Made by a program: the position numbers and the translations under genes. Positions 12,000 through 22,788 of a stretch of 64,000 nt of DNA are shown piece by piece (position 1 is the stretch's first letter; each line of letters opens with the position of its first letter). This DNA is from Artemisia argyi (taxonomy: Eukaryota; Streptophyta; Magnoliopsida; Asterales; Asteraceae), in assembly GCA_030686995.1 (NCBI GenBank), contig CM060696.1:7546487-7610486 (forward strand), in the 5' to 3' direction. The notes under the pieces were generated by a model. The model saw only the letters and a list, made by a program, of their open reading frames with translations, was not told the origin of the DNA and ran no database searches.

Positions 12000-12407
12000 T
12001 GTATGACCTTAGATCTATCAACTTTAATACAAATATAAGCACTAGAAGAAGGAAAGATGGTGACTTGATATGATATGTGTGGCGTTAAGATGTATGAAAA
12101 AGAGTAATAAGATGAAGAGAACTTTTATTAAAAACACACACAATACACACACAAGCACACACCTCAAATGAGCCTTTGAGGTGTTTAAATAGTTCTTACA
12201 TGAGATGCCCTAAAAGGCTTTCCATGGGCTTGGTCTTGGGCTTGGCTTTCTTTTAGATAAAAAGGCTTATATTACTTAACCTATGACATATTAGCTTACC
12301 AAGACCAAGGCCCATTGACTATTCTAATGACCTAAACAATGACACATTACAACGTTACAATAAATGAGAATGACCATCACTTTCTAATATAATTTTTAAT
12401 GCTAACA
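12000..12407 (-). repeat. 5' LTR of the Copia element
   Basis: 408 bp, TG...CA. On the minus strand a TATA-like ACTATTTAAAC lies near 12185-12195, a candidate core promoter. Confidence 0.92.
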
Positions 12408-12539
12408 GTTCCTTTTGTGATTTTAGGTACTTTGGGAGTGAAATCTGGAAAAGGAAGCAATTCAGACGTTTTTGGAGCATAAAAGTAAAGAAAACGCCAA
12501 AGTCTTAATTTTCCATGCTGGGAACAGTAGGTGACGGCG

Positions 12540-12760
12540 TCAAGAGTAACTTCCTGACGGCGTCAAGAGCAAAATTCCATGACGATCCAGTACAGATTTG
12601 AAGGCGTCACGAAATAGGGCGTCAAGAGTAAAAGTCATGACGGCCTGGAAATGATTATCACTTGACGGCGTCAGATGTAGATCAAGGCAGTCCGAGAAGA
12701 GTTTTGGCGGCGAGGTGACGGTGTCACAATGTTGGTCTTGACGCCGTCAGATCCCTTTTC
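12540..12760. repeat. Cluster of TGACGGCGTCA-like words in the A-family LTR
   Basis: About nine full or partial copies of TGACGGCGTCA or TGACGCCGTCA lie just upstream of the TATA box. The same cluster occurs at 17461-17680 (3' LTR) and in both B LTRs (42950-43175 and 49070-49290), with two more copies inside A at 15228-15265. The solo LTR keeps only two or three. Confidence 0.85.
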
Positions 12761-12770
12761 CTATATATAG
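12761..12770 (+). promoter_or_regulatory. TATA box of the A-family LTR
   Basis: CTATATATAG lies about 1 kb before the LTR end and directly downstream of the palindromic words. It is preserved in both B LTRs; the A 3' LTR has CTATATATTG. Confidence 0.6.
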
Positions 12771-13737
12771 TTTTCTAATTTTCACATTAAAAGAGAGAAG
12801 TTTTGGAGAAACCCTAAGTACGATTTTGGTGCGAATTTTACAGGTTTTTCAAGGGTTCCAACCCTTTGATACCTTTCATGTGTAATTAAGATAAGTGTTC
12901 TTTTATTTCAATCAATATGTCTATGTGTTGGTTTTCTATATCTTGTTCTTGTCTTAATTCCATCATGCTAGGCTAGATCTATCTTGTGTTTGCTTGGATC
13001 TAATGAAACCTAGATGTTGATTATATGTTGATTACTTGTTTATAGTTTGTTTTGGATGAGTGAATTTATATGTTAGGCTTAAGAAAACTGGCAGATCTCC
13101 AAATGGTAACATGCTTGAACGTCTTAGGAAACATGAACCTATTGCACTAAGGTCTTTATTGGTTGTATTTAATGCATGAGCCACTGTTTACAATCCCTAT
13201 AGTTGTGCTGGGCATTGTGTAGGAGGAGATAAGAGCTCATAGAATTGGGAAGTTATGTGCGATACCCCATGAATGGTATTAAGGAATACAATCCGTCATC
13301 CATGCAACTATAACAAGTAATTAACGTGTAAAAGATGTATAGGGAGTAGTGAAATCTAAGTAAACACATTTTCTCCACTTATTGCTCACAACCTTAGTAT
13401 AATTTAGTTTATTTTCATTTCTAGTATTTTATTTTGATTGCATCTTAGTATTGGGTTAGTTGAATAGCAACTAATTCCGCCCAAATCCTTCAAACCCGAG
13501 ATTTTAATTGCTTTCTAAAAAAATATAAAAATACAAAAAAAATCATCCCTCACCTTTAGAACTAGTGTTTAGGTTTTCTAATCCTAGCGACACTATTCCT
13601 AAGCTGAATGATCAATCCCCTGGTACTTGTCACGATACTATACTACAACGATCAGGTACACTGCCTGGTGGGGGTTGCAAGCTTCTCAAGATCCCTTGAG
13701 AGGTAAAGCCTGGTGCAGTTCCCACGCATCAAGTTTT

Positions 13738-13756
13738 TGGCGCCTCAGCCCGGGGA
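13738..13756 (+). promoter_or_regulatory. Element A primer binding site (tRNA-Asp type)
   Basis: TGGCGCCTCAGCCCGGGGA lies six bases after the LTR. It resembles the TGGCGCCGTTGCCGGGGA site complementary to tRNA-Asp used by Athila/Tat elements. Confidence 0.7.
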
Positions 13757-13956
13757 ATAGTTATTGTCTAGGTTAGAATTTCTTTACATTAGGTCTACTT
13801 TCTAGATTCCTTTGTAGTAAGATTTTATTTTTATTTGTAGGTTTTCTTTAGTCTATCTTAATTCTTTGTATCCTTTGTTCGTAAGCTATTTCGATGGATA
13901 ACAATAACATTGATCGTTTGTAGTAAGATTTTATTTTTATTTGTAGGATTTTCCAA
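13757..13956 (+). repeat. Element A leader with a 33-bp direct duplication
   Basis: TAGTAAGATTTTATTTTTAT and the following TTGTAGG occur at 13818-13850 and again at 13920-13952. Between them lies a mini-ORF (ATG at 13893, nine codons, TAG) at the place where B has its gag start (ATGGACGATGGG). The pattern fits a deletion or duplication that replaced the gag start by the present ORF. Confidence 0.6.
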
Positions 13957-14787
13957 ATGCCCACCCCACTCCCTTTAGTTGAGAATGAGAACCCACCTAA
14001 CCTTTCGCCCAACCACCACTTTGACAATAATTCTGAGTTAGAGGAGTCTGATCATGATGATGACCGAAGGGCTAGTCCCTTTTACTATTCAGACTCCGAC
14101 GAGGATCTTGATGATGGTGATGTGATTAATGAGAATAGGATGGAAGAAGAAATAAACCCTCTTAGGTATATCGACCCTAGGACTAGGATTGAGTGTGATA
14201 GCTCATTCAACATGCAATTTCCTTGTAAGATCGGATTTAAGAGCTTTAACGCCTATCTTAACTCATCTCTCCTAATGAACATAATCTCGCGCAATGAATA
14301 TAATAAAATCAAGATAGATGAGTTAGAATACAAAGGGGAAAATATTGTGTCTAGGGCAATACCATTGCATGTGTTTATAGGAAGTTTGGTTTATCTTGTT
14401 GAGTTCATGGTTATGGAGAATCTAGGAGAATTTATTGATGATAAATTGATCCAAGTTGTGTTTGGAAGACCTTTCAAACGGTTGACCAACCTCGATGAAA
14501 AACTCATAGAAGGTTTAATTACATTCTCGGATGGGGATGAAGATTTTGTCTATCAAATGCCCCGCACACACCCTAGGTTCAAGGACTTCTCCATGGAAAA
14601 GTGTAGTAGGTATCCGCCTATAGAGATGTTAAGTGAAAATGATAAGAGAAAAGGACTTGAGTATACTCATGAAAAGAATAAAAGATACTATCGCGGGTGC
14701 TTAGAATTAGGGGATGATTATAAGAAAGATGAGGCGACTATTAGATGGCTCACACTTGGTTATGTGAGCATAAGCGATACACATTAA
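13957..14787 (+). CDS. Retropepsin-like protein without catalytic Asp, only ORF of element A
   Basis: 276 codons, uninterrupted. Residues 1-65 are acidic and Asp/Glu/Ser-rich. Residues 86-115 align in pattern with the active-site half of plant retropepsins (FPCKIG...NIISRNEY), but the D-[ST]-G triad is absent (NSS in its place). Residues 136-175 match the second half (LHVFIGSLVYLVEFMVMENL...VVFGRPF). A Lys/Tyr-rich tail follows. Proteins of this kind are abundant in Asteraceae retroelements. It is probably inactive as a protease; a structural or RNA-linked role is possible but unknown. It sits between leader and 3' non-coding region, with no gag, RT or integrase nearby. The first ATG of the frame is used. 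Confidence 0.6.
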   Translation: MPTPLPLVENENPPNLSPNHHFDNNSELEESDHDDDRRASPFYYSDSDEDLDDGDVINENRMEEEINPLRYIDPRTRIECDSSFNMQFPCKIGFKSFNAYLNSSLLMNIISRNEYNKIKIDELEYKGENIVSRAIPLHVFIGSLVYLVEFMVMENLGEFIDDKLIQVVFGRPFKRLTNLDEKLIEGLITFSDGDEDFVYQMPRTHPRFKDFSMEKCSRYPPIEMLSENDKRKGLEYTHEKNKRYYRGCLELGDDYKKDEATIRWLTLGYVSISDTH

Positions 14788-15631
14788 CCCATGACCTTGA
14801 GTCTAGCTACAAGACTCGTAAATAAAGAAAAGCGCTTCTTGGGAGGCAACCCATGTTTTGTGTGATTTTATTTTTGTTTGTTTGTTATTTGCTTATGTAT
14901 GCATGCCTAATTTTTATTGTTGGTTGATCATGTTCGCAATTAAAATGTGGAAATACTTTACTTTGTTGTTTTGGCCTAGTCTTAACTCCACCTAAAAGTA
15001 TTTTTGCAAAAGATAAGTGTAAGGGGAAACCCCAAATATGTTTTTAAGAAACAAACCGATCATGATTCTCTACAATATTAAATGAACATGTATATTCGTA
15101 TTTGTTAGAGTCAAATGCTTGTATTAAGTCATAATGAAGTTTTGCAGGATTTTCCAGGAAGTAGGACCAAGTTTTTCCAGAAATTTTCTGGAAACTTAAC
15201 ATAAGAATTTCTGCAGGTCAATCCTGACGGCGTCATGAGTTTACTCTTGACGGCGTCAGGTGTAAAAATCTGGAAATTTTACCGGTTTTGTTTTTCTAAC
15301 GGAGTCTTATGGTTTTTGTGAATTATTAAGTTTTATAATCTCCAGGAGATCTGCAAACTTCATTCCACAAGCATTATATCTTATCTTGTTTTCTAGGATT
15401 TAGTAACTTATATAGGATGCCGCCGATTTTACGCGAGGTTGTCTTGTCTATTTTATCAGGTTTTACAGATTATGTATGACAAGAAGATGATTTATATTCT
15501 GGAAGGGAAGCTTTGATTGTTCATTTTCTTGGAGGAAGATTTAACCTAGCCACCCTATTATCCATACCGAGCGAATCAGGGGAGTATTTGATTTCATTCT
15601 CTTTACTTTTTCACTTTTACATTCTTTACTT

Positions 15632-15672
15632 GAACATTGGGGACAATGTTCATCTTAAGTGTAAGGGGAGGG
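15632..15672 (+). promoter_or_regulatory. Hairpin plus AAGTGTAAGGGG module (internal)
   Basis: GAACATTG, loop GGGA, CAATGTTC form a perfect 8-bp stem, followed five bases later by AAGTGTAAGGGGAGGG. Counterparts: B minus strand 45020-45001, C 54326-54358, and minus strand 58114-58077. Confidence 0.7.
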
Positions 15673-16367
15673 TAAAAAGATGATACCTTACATACGCACT
15701 TTCGCTTGAGTTTGTTTTGTTTGATGGTAGATGTGTAATAAAACTATGAGAAATACTTGTTAGTGCAATTTTAGCGCCAAATTTAAAAATTTTTACAACA
15801 TTTAGGAGTGAAACTTTAGCCATAGCAAGCGTCTCATGGATAGGAGATTGTATGACTAGCACATAACCGTATATTCAGAAAAAATTTCCTCCCAAATATG
15901 TGAGGTTCGCCTTTAGATTTGATAGGAAAAGCATTTACTATTAGTGCTTATGAGTGTACCGGTAGCATTTTGATTCTAGAACTTGCGTTAGTGATGCATC
16001 CCAAGACCGCTAGTGAGACTACATTCGTGTAGTAGGATTTACTACATGATAAGAGGCATTAGGATCACCCTTGTGTTAAACCCGTATCATAATTACTTGA
16101 CCATTTAAGTCATATTACTTGGCTAGTTAAGTCAACTAATTTTTCCCAAACCCTTAGCGTTGTACTCATTTTTAGTACACGAAACCCCTAGTACACCCCT
16201 CCGAGCCTATCTTTTCATTTCTAACTTTAAGCATTTTACTTAAAGGAAGAATTTGTTACACCCCACTTAAATGTACAACCAAATCGCCTTAGCCTTCCGT
16301 GTATGCGCTCATTTTTAGTGCATTATGGTTATTTGTTAAACCCTAAGTTAACTTTCTAATTGATTAC

Positions 16368-17181
16368 ATGGTTGCTAAGTCGAGTCATATCCTTGTACAT
16401 ATTGTTTTGGGACGATTGGGACTCATGGGTAAGTACTTATTTTATGGAGTAACGGGGAAGAACACCATTTATTACCCCCATATGTACGTTAATCTTAAAA
16501 GTGCTCCAAGTGTTTTGATTTTCTTAATTCGAGTCATTAGTTTAGTTGATTGTAAAGTATGTAAAAATTCAAGTGTAAGGGGAACGTTCATTCCCTATGA
16601 TGTATTATTTCGGATAGTAGGGTAAGAGTGTATGCCAAAAAAAAAAAAAAAAATCAAAAAATCAAGAAAAGAAAAGAAAAATTAGAAAAAGAAAAAGAGA
16701 AAAACATACGGACTACCATCCCTTTTTATTCTATGTTCATTTTATGTTTTTGTTATTTTTCATTTATTAGCTTAAGTTGAGTCTAGTCTTGGCTTAGCAA
16801 CACCATATTGTACATGTAATTAACCAAGATTGTTAACTCGCCACCAGTAAAACTTCCTTTATCCAACAAAACCGTGTATTTCATATCCCTACACCTAACG
16901 TTATAACCCTTTAAAAGACCTCTTTGATAGTTTATCATAGGTGCTTACGCCATGTGGTGGAGGTTTGATCCTTTCCCAAGCCTATGGTAATCTATTTTGC
17001 AATGATAGGTAGTGAGAGATATCTTCCATTTCCATATTGTAATTTACACTTTATTACACCCGAGAGATGTGAGTATCTAAACACTATTTGTGAGGTGCTT
17101 GTGTATGACCTCCGTGCTTGTCTATTGGTCTTTAGTGGAACGATTATTTGTTGTAATTACTTTTATATTAGTGTTAAATGA
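16368..17181 (+). other. Two short ORFs shared by A and B
   Basis: 16368-16625 (85 codons) and 16984-17181 (65 codons) have counterparts at 44286-44029 and 43645-43448 on the minus strand. The 65-codon pair differs at only three residues. The 85-codon pair shares both ends but its middle is frame-shifted by two compensating indels. I do not recognise either; they may be non-coding sequence of recent common origin. Confidence 0.3.
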
Positions 17182-17215
17182 CCCCTAACTTGTATTTTGA
17201 GTAGAACAAAAGCGC

Positions 17216-17255
17216 ATTTGCTTGAGGACAAGCAAATCTCAAGTGTAAGGGTATA
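17216..17255 (+). promoter_or_regulatory. Hairpin and polypurine tract before the A 3' LTR
   Basis: ATTTGCTTG, loop AGGA, CAAGCAAAT form a perfect 9-bp stem (17216-17237). After three bases comes AAGTGTAAGGGTATA, ending at the LTR. The position is that of the plus-strand primer (PPT). Confidence 0.75.
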
Positions 17256-18661
17256 TGATGAGGCAAAAAATGAACCACTTTTAGGGGGTCATTTAAGCCG
17301 GAATTCGAATTTATTTGATCAAATATTGCCCTAAATCGTTCCTTTTGTGATTTTAGGTACTTTGGGAGTGAAATCTGGAAAAGGAAGCAATTCGGACGTT
17401 TTTGGAGCATGAAAGTGAAGAAAACGCCAAAGTCTTAATTTTCCATGCTGGGAACAGTAGGTGACGGCGTCAAGAGTAACTTCCTGACGGCGTCAAGAGC
17501 AAAATTCCATGATGATCCAGTACAGATTTGAAGGCGTCACGAAATAGGGCGTCAAGAGTAAAAGTCATGACGGCCTGGAAATGATTATCACTTGACGGCG
17601 TCAGATGTAGATCAAGGCAGTCTGAGAAGAGTTTTGGCGGCGAGGTGACGGCGTCACAATGTTGGTCTTGACGCCATCAGACCCCTTTTCCTATATATTG
17701 TTTTCTAATTTTCACATTAAAAGAGAGAAGTTTTGGAGAAACCCAAAGTATGATTTTGGTGCGAATTTTACAGGTTTTTCAAGGGTTCCAACCCTTTGAT
17801 ACCTTTCATGTGTAATTAAGATAAGTGTTCTTTTAATTCAATCAATATGTCTATGTGTTGGTTGTCTATATCTTGTTCTTGTCTTAATTCCATCATGCTA
17901 GGCTAGATCTATCTTGTGTTTGCTTGGATCTAATGAAACCGAGATGTTGATTATATGTTGATTACTTGTTTATAGTTTGTTTTGGATGAGTGAATTTATA
18001 TGTTAGGCTTAAGAAAACTGGCAGATCTCCAAATGGTAACATGCTTGAACGTCTTAGGAAACATGAACCTATTGCACTAAGGTCTTTATTGGTTGTATTT
18101 AATGCATGAGCCACTGTTTACAATCCCTATAGTTGTGTTGGGCATGGTGTAGGAGGAGATAAGAGCTCATAGAATTGGGGAGTTATGTGCGATACCCCAT
18201 GAATGGTATTAAGGAATACAATCCGTCATCCATGCAACTATAACAAGTAATTAACGTGTAAAAGATGTCTAGGGAGTAGTGAAATCTAAGTAAACACATT
18301 TTCTCCACTTATTGCTCACAACCTTAGTATAATTTAGTTTATTTTCATTTCTAGTATTTTATTTTGATTGCATCTTAGTATTGGGTTAGTTGAATAGCAA
18401 CTAATTCCGCCTAAATCCTTCAAACCCGAGATTTTAATTGCTTTCTAAAAAAATATAAAAATACAAAAATAATCATCCCTCACCTTTAGAACTAGTATTT
18501 AGGTTTTCTAATCCTAGCGACACTATTCCTAAGCTGAACGATCAATCCCCTGGTACTTGTCACTATACTATACTACAACGATCAGGTACACTGCCTGGTG
18601 GGGGTTGCAAGCTTCTCAAGATCCCTTGAGAGGTAAAGCCTGGTGCAATTCCCACGCATCA
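17256..18661 (+). repeat. 3' LTR of element A
   Basis: 1406 bp, TGATGAGG to ACGCATCA, followed by the target duplication CCAGC (18662-18666). Confidence 0.92.
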
Positions 18662-18945
18662 CCAGCACATGTGGAAAGGTTTACGGTTGCATAAAATTCC
18701 AAAATGAACCTAGGACAAATTGGCTCGTCTATATCAAGGAGACAATCAAAGTTAATTGCGGCAAAGTTTTGGCGAATAGATGTTCCTTCTAGAAAGTATG
18801 GATCAATGGTTCTACCTTCGTGAACATAGCGTTTTTCTAATGCCTTAAAGGTTTATACTTGAATCGGGTTGAGACCTTTGGTCATATGGTGTTTGGGCAT
18901 GTACTTAAGGGTTTCCTTGTGATCGGATTTGTTTGCGGGAGGCAT
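18662..18945 (-). pseudogene. Retroelement ORF remnant, upstream part (split by element A)
   Basis: The ATG at 18945 opens a minus-strand frame (MPPANKSDHKETLKYMPKHH) with one in-frame TAA at about 18853-18855. It then runs on through ALEKRYVHEGRTID and EPICPRFILEFYA up to the insertion site, and continues at 79-1. The F...EP...PRF..EFYA pattern resembles plant transposon/Athila ORF1 proteins. It is not functional: one stop, and an 18.6-kb insertion. Its 5' side (18946-20205) would be the leader or LTR of the same old element. Confidence 0.6.
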
Positions 18946-20205
18946 GTTGATTCCTAGGAAACATAAAGTTATATGTTAATGACTTTTAACAATGTGGATA
19001 TTCTAATGTGTTCCTATATGCAAAACAATGTGAAGACTTGGTTATCTTGACTCATTTTGATTCCCAAATTGTTTTGTTAAGCAAATTTTGTCTTAGAAAC
19101 AAAAGATAATCAACACTCTCCTAATTGAATGTGTCTTCGATTGAATGTACCCGAAAATACATATTAGTTATGTATCCCCTTTAGCATTCAAGAGATGGTA
19201 TGCAAGTGATGTTTAAATGATGTTTTTCATTTGTTTTAACAATGTGGTGATGAATCATGTACTAGTCTTGGATGTGATTTTTGAAAGACAATGCACTTGG
19301 TGTGTTTGGCAAATAAAAAAGATACAATTCTTAACTAATGAAATACATAATTGACTAGCCACCAAGTTTTTCATGAATCAAGAAGTTTTATGCAAAAACC
19401 CTAAGATTCTAGTTAATGATTGTAAGCAAGAATGTTATAATTAAATCAAAAATGCAATTGTGATTAGAATACTTAGAAAGTTAGTTGGATTGGAAGAGAT
19501 TGGATTAAGAGCCCTAAAATTCGTGAGGATATGTATTTTTGAGAGGGTGATAGCTGTTTGAAAGTGGATGATTAAGTTAAGAGGATGTTTGGCTTTGAAA
19601 TTAAAAATAAAACAATCTGAGGTTTTGGCGGACCAGGCGGAACCAAAAAATGGGTTCCGCCCGTATGGCCTAAGGGTGCCATGGGATCTGCAGGAAAAAA
19701 CTCAAAAGGAATTGTCTTGATTTTTGTGGTTTTATCCTAATGTTCAAACCTAAGGTTTTAGATCTTATGAGTCTTTGGCTAAGCCTAGGAATTATGAATG
19801 CTTCACATTCAAGAAATTTTGTGAACGCGTAGATAGAATATTCAACGTAGAAGACTTTCTTAGTTAAGACGTTCCTCAATGAACAATCTAACCAAGGCGA
19901 TGATAATGAATTACAATATGTCATAATGGAATGAATTGTCGCCTAAGTCGATGCTTTCTTTGTTGAAGGGATAACAATGTTTATGAGATGAATTCCGTTG
20001 TCGATATGAGTTAACTTACTCAAGTGGAGCTTGTTGATGTGCTTTCTCCATCCAAAACTAATTTGAGAACTTTACGTGTTTTGGAGACTCATTGGGTAAG
20101 TAAGTATAAAAGTGCAAGTACCACTTGTGCTTTTCTTATTAACTTATTACCGTCATAATTCCATTTTGCATGTACTATGGTTTCTATTCCCGTTCTTTTG
20201 GGATA
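18946..20205. other. No gene seen; probable leader of the split element
   Basis: A/T-rich with no ORF of note. It contains an inverted repeat GGCGGAACC (19636-19644) and GGTTCCGCC (19653-19661) inside a C/G-rich module at 19619-19690. That module resembles one in the Copia-type LTR at 24820-24896. Confidence 0.5.
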
Positions 20206-21408
20206 TGATAAGGCGAAAAATGATCCGTTTTTAGGGGGTCATTTAAGCCCGAATCCGAATTTATTTGATCAAATATTGCCCTAAATCGTTCCTTTTGTGA
20301 TTTTAGGTACTTTGGGAGAGAAATCTGGAAAAGGAAGCAATTCGGACGTTTTTGGAGCATAAAAATGAAGAAAACGCCAAAGTCTTAATTTTCCATGCTG
20401 GGAACAGTAGGTGACGGCGTCAAGAGCAAAACCTTGACGGCGTTAAGAGCAAATTTCATGAAAATCCATGACGATCCAGAGAAGTTTTGGGAGAAACCCT
20501 AAGTACGATTTTGGTGTAACTTTACAGGTTTTTCAAGGGTTCCAACCCCTTGATACCTTGCATGATTAATCAAGATAAGTGTTCTTCTAATTCAATCAAT
20601 ATGTCTATGTGTTGGTTGTCTATATCATGTTCTTGTCTTAATTCTATCATGCTAGGCTAGATCTCTTTTGTGTTTGCTTAGATCTAATGAAACCTAGATA
20701 TTGATTATGTGTTGATTGCTTGTTTATTCTTGTCTTGGATGAATGATTTATATGTTAGGCTTAAGAAAACTGGCAGATCTCCAATTGGTAACATGCTTGA
20801 ACGTCTTAAGAAACATGAACCAACGCGCACTAGGTCTTTATTGGTTGTATTTAATGCATGAGCCACTGTTTACAATCCCTATAGTTGTGCTGAGCATGGT
20901 GTAGGAGGAGATAAGAGCTCATAGAATTGGGGAGTTATGTGTGCCACCCCATGAATGGTATTAAGGAATACAATCCATCATCCATACAATTATAACAAGT
21001 AATTAACGTGTAAAAGATATCTAGGGAGTAGTGAAATCTAAGTAAACACATTTTCTCCAATTACTGCTCACAACTTTAGTATAATTTAGCTTATTTTCAT
21101 TTTTAGTATTTTATTTTGATTGCATCTTAGTTTTGGGTTAGTTGAATAGCAACTAATTCCGCCTACTCTTCCAAAACCCGAGATTTTTACTTGCTTTCTA
21201 AAAAAATATAAAAACACAATCATCCCTCACCTTTAGAACTAGTATTTAGGCTTTCTAATCCTAGCGACACTATTCCTAAGCTGAACGATCAATCCCCCGG
21301 TACTTGTCACTATACTATACTACAACGATCAGGTACACTGCCTGGTGGGGGTTGTAAGCTTCTCGAGATCCCTCGAGAGGTAAAGCCTGTTGCGATTCCC
21401 ACGCATCA
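20206..21408 (+). repeat. Solo LTR of the A family
   Basis: TGATAAGG to ACGCATCA, 1203 bp, flanked by the exact duplication GGATA (20201-20205, 21409-21413). It has no PBS or internal sequence. It lacks about 200 bp of the palindromic-word and TATA region, so it is probably a product of LTR-LTR recombination in a variant with a shorter promoter. Confidence 0.9.
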
Positions 21409-22788
21409 GGATACCATAATCCTAGTTGTGTAGAACCTTATGATGTATCCAAACAAGCTCAACTAAAGAGTTGTTCGAGGATCTTCTTTAACACGAGCAC
21501 ATAGACAAAAGTTAAACATAATGTTGAGTCTAATTGTTATGAGAACAAGTAGTCTTCCAAACATTTCTCTACGTTTAGTTTTACCTACGGATTTACTAAT
21601 CTCATTCTTGAAAAGTCATCAATAACTTAACCATTGAGAACAAGAGAGTATCTAGGAATGTCTTTAAGTTAAAATCCCTTGCTTTTGGGGCTTGCTTTTA
21701 TTATCAAAAAGTCTTTCAAATATTGACACTATACTCACTTGATTACTTTGAAATATCAATTTTGTTTCACTAGTTGTTTTATTCTAAATTCCAAAAATTG
21801 TTTTTGTTGAATTTGTTTAGACATAACTAAGATTTATAAATCAAGTTTTATAACAATTGTCAATTTTACTTGATTCAATGTTAGACTCAAGGTGAGAAGA
21901 TGTTATTTTGTACTTTTACTCCATGCTTTTATTGCCATCATTTGGACTTTCGACTAAGTCATCATCTACCAAAGATGATATCTTAGAAGGAGGAGATTAC
22001 TCGTTAAATGTTATATTCAACGATTCCTCGACTCTTTGAGTTTTCTTACTTAAGACACTGTGAACTCTATTTATTTTGAAAAAGTTCAAGAGGTACAACA
22101 TCATGAGACTATGTGTCACCTTTGATGTGTAAATCCTAGATGTTGAAAACTCATTTTCTTTCACACATCCTAATATATGCTATTGTGATTTATTTCACCT
22201 TGTGTGTTTTATGTGAGATTATCATAAAGGAGTGATTGAAGAAAAACACAATTAAAGACTCAAAGTATGATGTTTGAGAAAGTTGTTTAACAAAGGTTTG
22301 TTTTGCAAGCAACACAAAAGTGTTAGACATTTTAACATTTAGGAAATTCTTAGTTAGCTCACTTGTAAGCAAGAGTTGAGTGAGACTCACTCAAGAGTTT
22401 TTCGTGTTTATCTCTAGATGGTTAAAGAACCAAAACACCTTATATCTCCTACTAGTACTAATGACGAAATTCCTTGTTACATAGAGTCTAATCTTAGTTA
22501 TTACTAATAGCAAGTAAACACTTTTAGAGTATTACTAATAACACATAATCCTACACATAATGCTAGAAACAAGAGACAATCAAAGCCGAGTTGAAGTAAT
22601 GCGTACCTTTTAAATTGCATAAAAATGCTATCAAGAGGATAAGCACTTCGCGTAAAAACTTGGTTTGACGACACGCTTTGAAACTCAATAACTCATGTAT
22701 CCAAGAAGGTTAGACAATCATATAAAAGCATAGAGAATGATAATCCTAATCCTTTTATCATGAATTTCTATTAGAGATTGAATTATCC
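21409..22788. other. No gene seen
   Basis: A/T-rich sequence with only short, unsupported frames. It probably belongs to the decayed Copia at 22789-25300 or to its host. Confidence 0.4.

Larger units (their letters stand above)
167..12407 (-). mobile_element. Ty1/Copia retrotransposon (SIRE-like), full length with broken ORFs
   Basis: LTRs of about 407 bp (167-573 and 12000-12407) begin TGTATGACC and end GCTAACA in plus orientation. They are flanked by the exact duplication GTTCC (162-166, 12408-12412). A tRNA-iMet-type PBS lies next to the right LTR and a purine-rich tract next to the left LTR, so the element is on the minus strand. Order in its own sense: LTR, leader with TTACGCGTAA words, gag with a zinc knuckle, long gag spacer, protease, integrase, RT, RNase H, about 2.6 kb non-coding, LTR. 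The PR-IN-RT-RH order defines Copia. Two in-frame stops and two frameshifts break the polyprotein. The LTRs differ by only about four sites by eye, so insertion was recent. Confidence 0.93.
12408..13731 (+). repeat. 5' LTR of element A, remainder
   Basis: It resumes the LTR after the Copia; the first five bases (GTTCC) are the second copy of the target duplication. It carries a GACGGCGTCA word cluster, a TATA box and a long downstream segment ending in CCCACGCATCA. It matches 17256-18661 closely. Confidence 0.9.
14788..17215 (+). other. Non-coding 3' region of element A
   Basis: No long ORF. It is collinear with 43414-45638 of element B. It holds four AAGTGTAAGGG tracts (about 15015, 15657, 16570, 17241), a hairpin module at 15632, a genome-encoded A18 tract (16636-16653) and two short ORFs also found in B (16368-16625, 85 codons; 16984-17181, 65 codons). 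Confidence 0.7.
80..18661 (+). mobile_element. Element A: non-autonomous Ty3/Athila-like LTR retrotransposon, interrupted by a Copia
   Basis: Two LTRs of 1406 bp (the 5' one counted without the nested Copia) begin TGATGAGG and end ACGCATCA. They are flanked by an exact 5-bp duplication CCAGC (75-79 and 18662-18666). Inside are a tRNA-Asp-type primer binding site, one ORF of 276 codons, about 2.4 kb of non-coding 3' sequence and a purine-rich tract. Reverse transcriptase, RNase H and integrase are absent, so replication would need enzymes from a relative. The two LTRs differ at a few percent of positions or fewer by eye. Element B (41962-49493) and the solo LTR at 20206-21408 belong to the same family. 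Confidence 0.85.
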
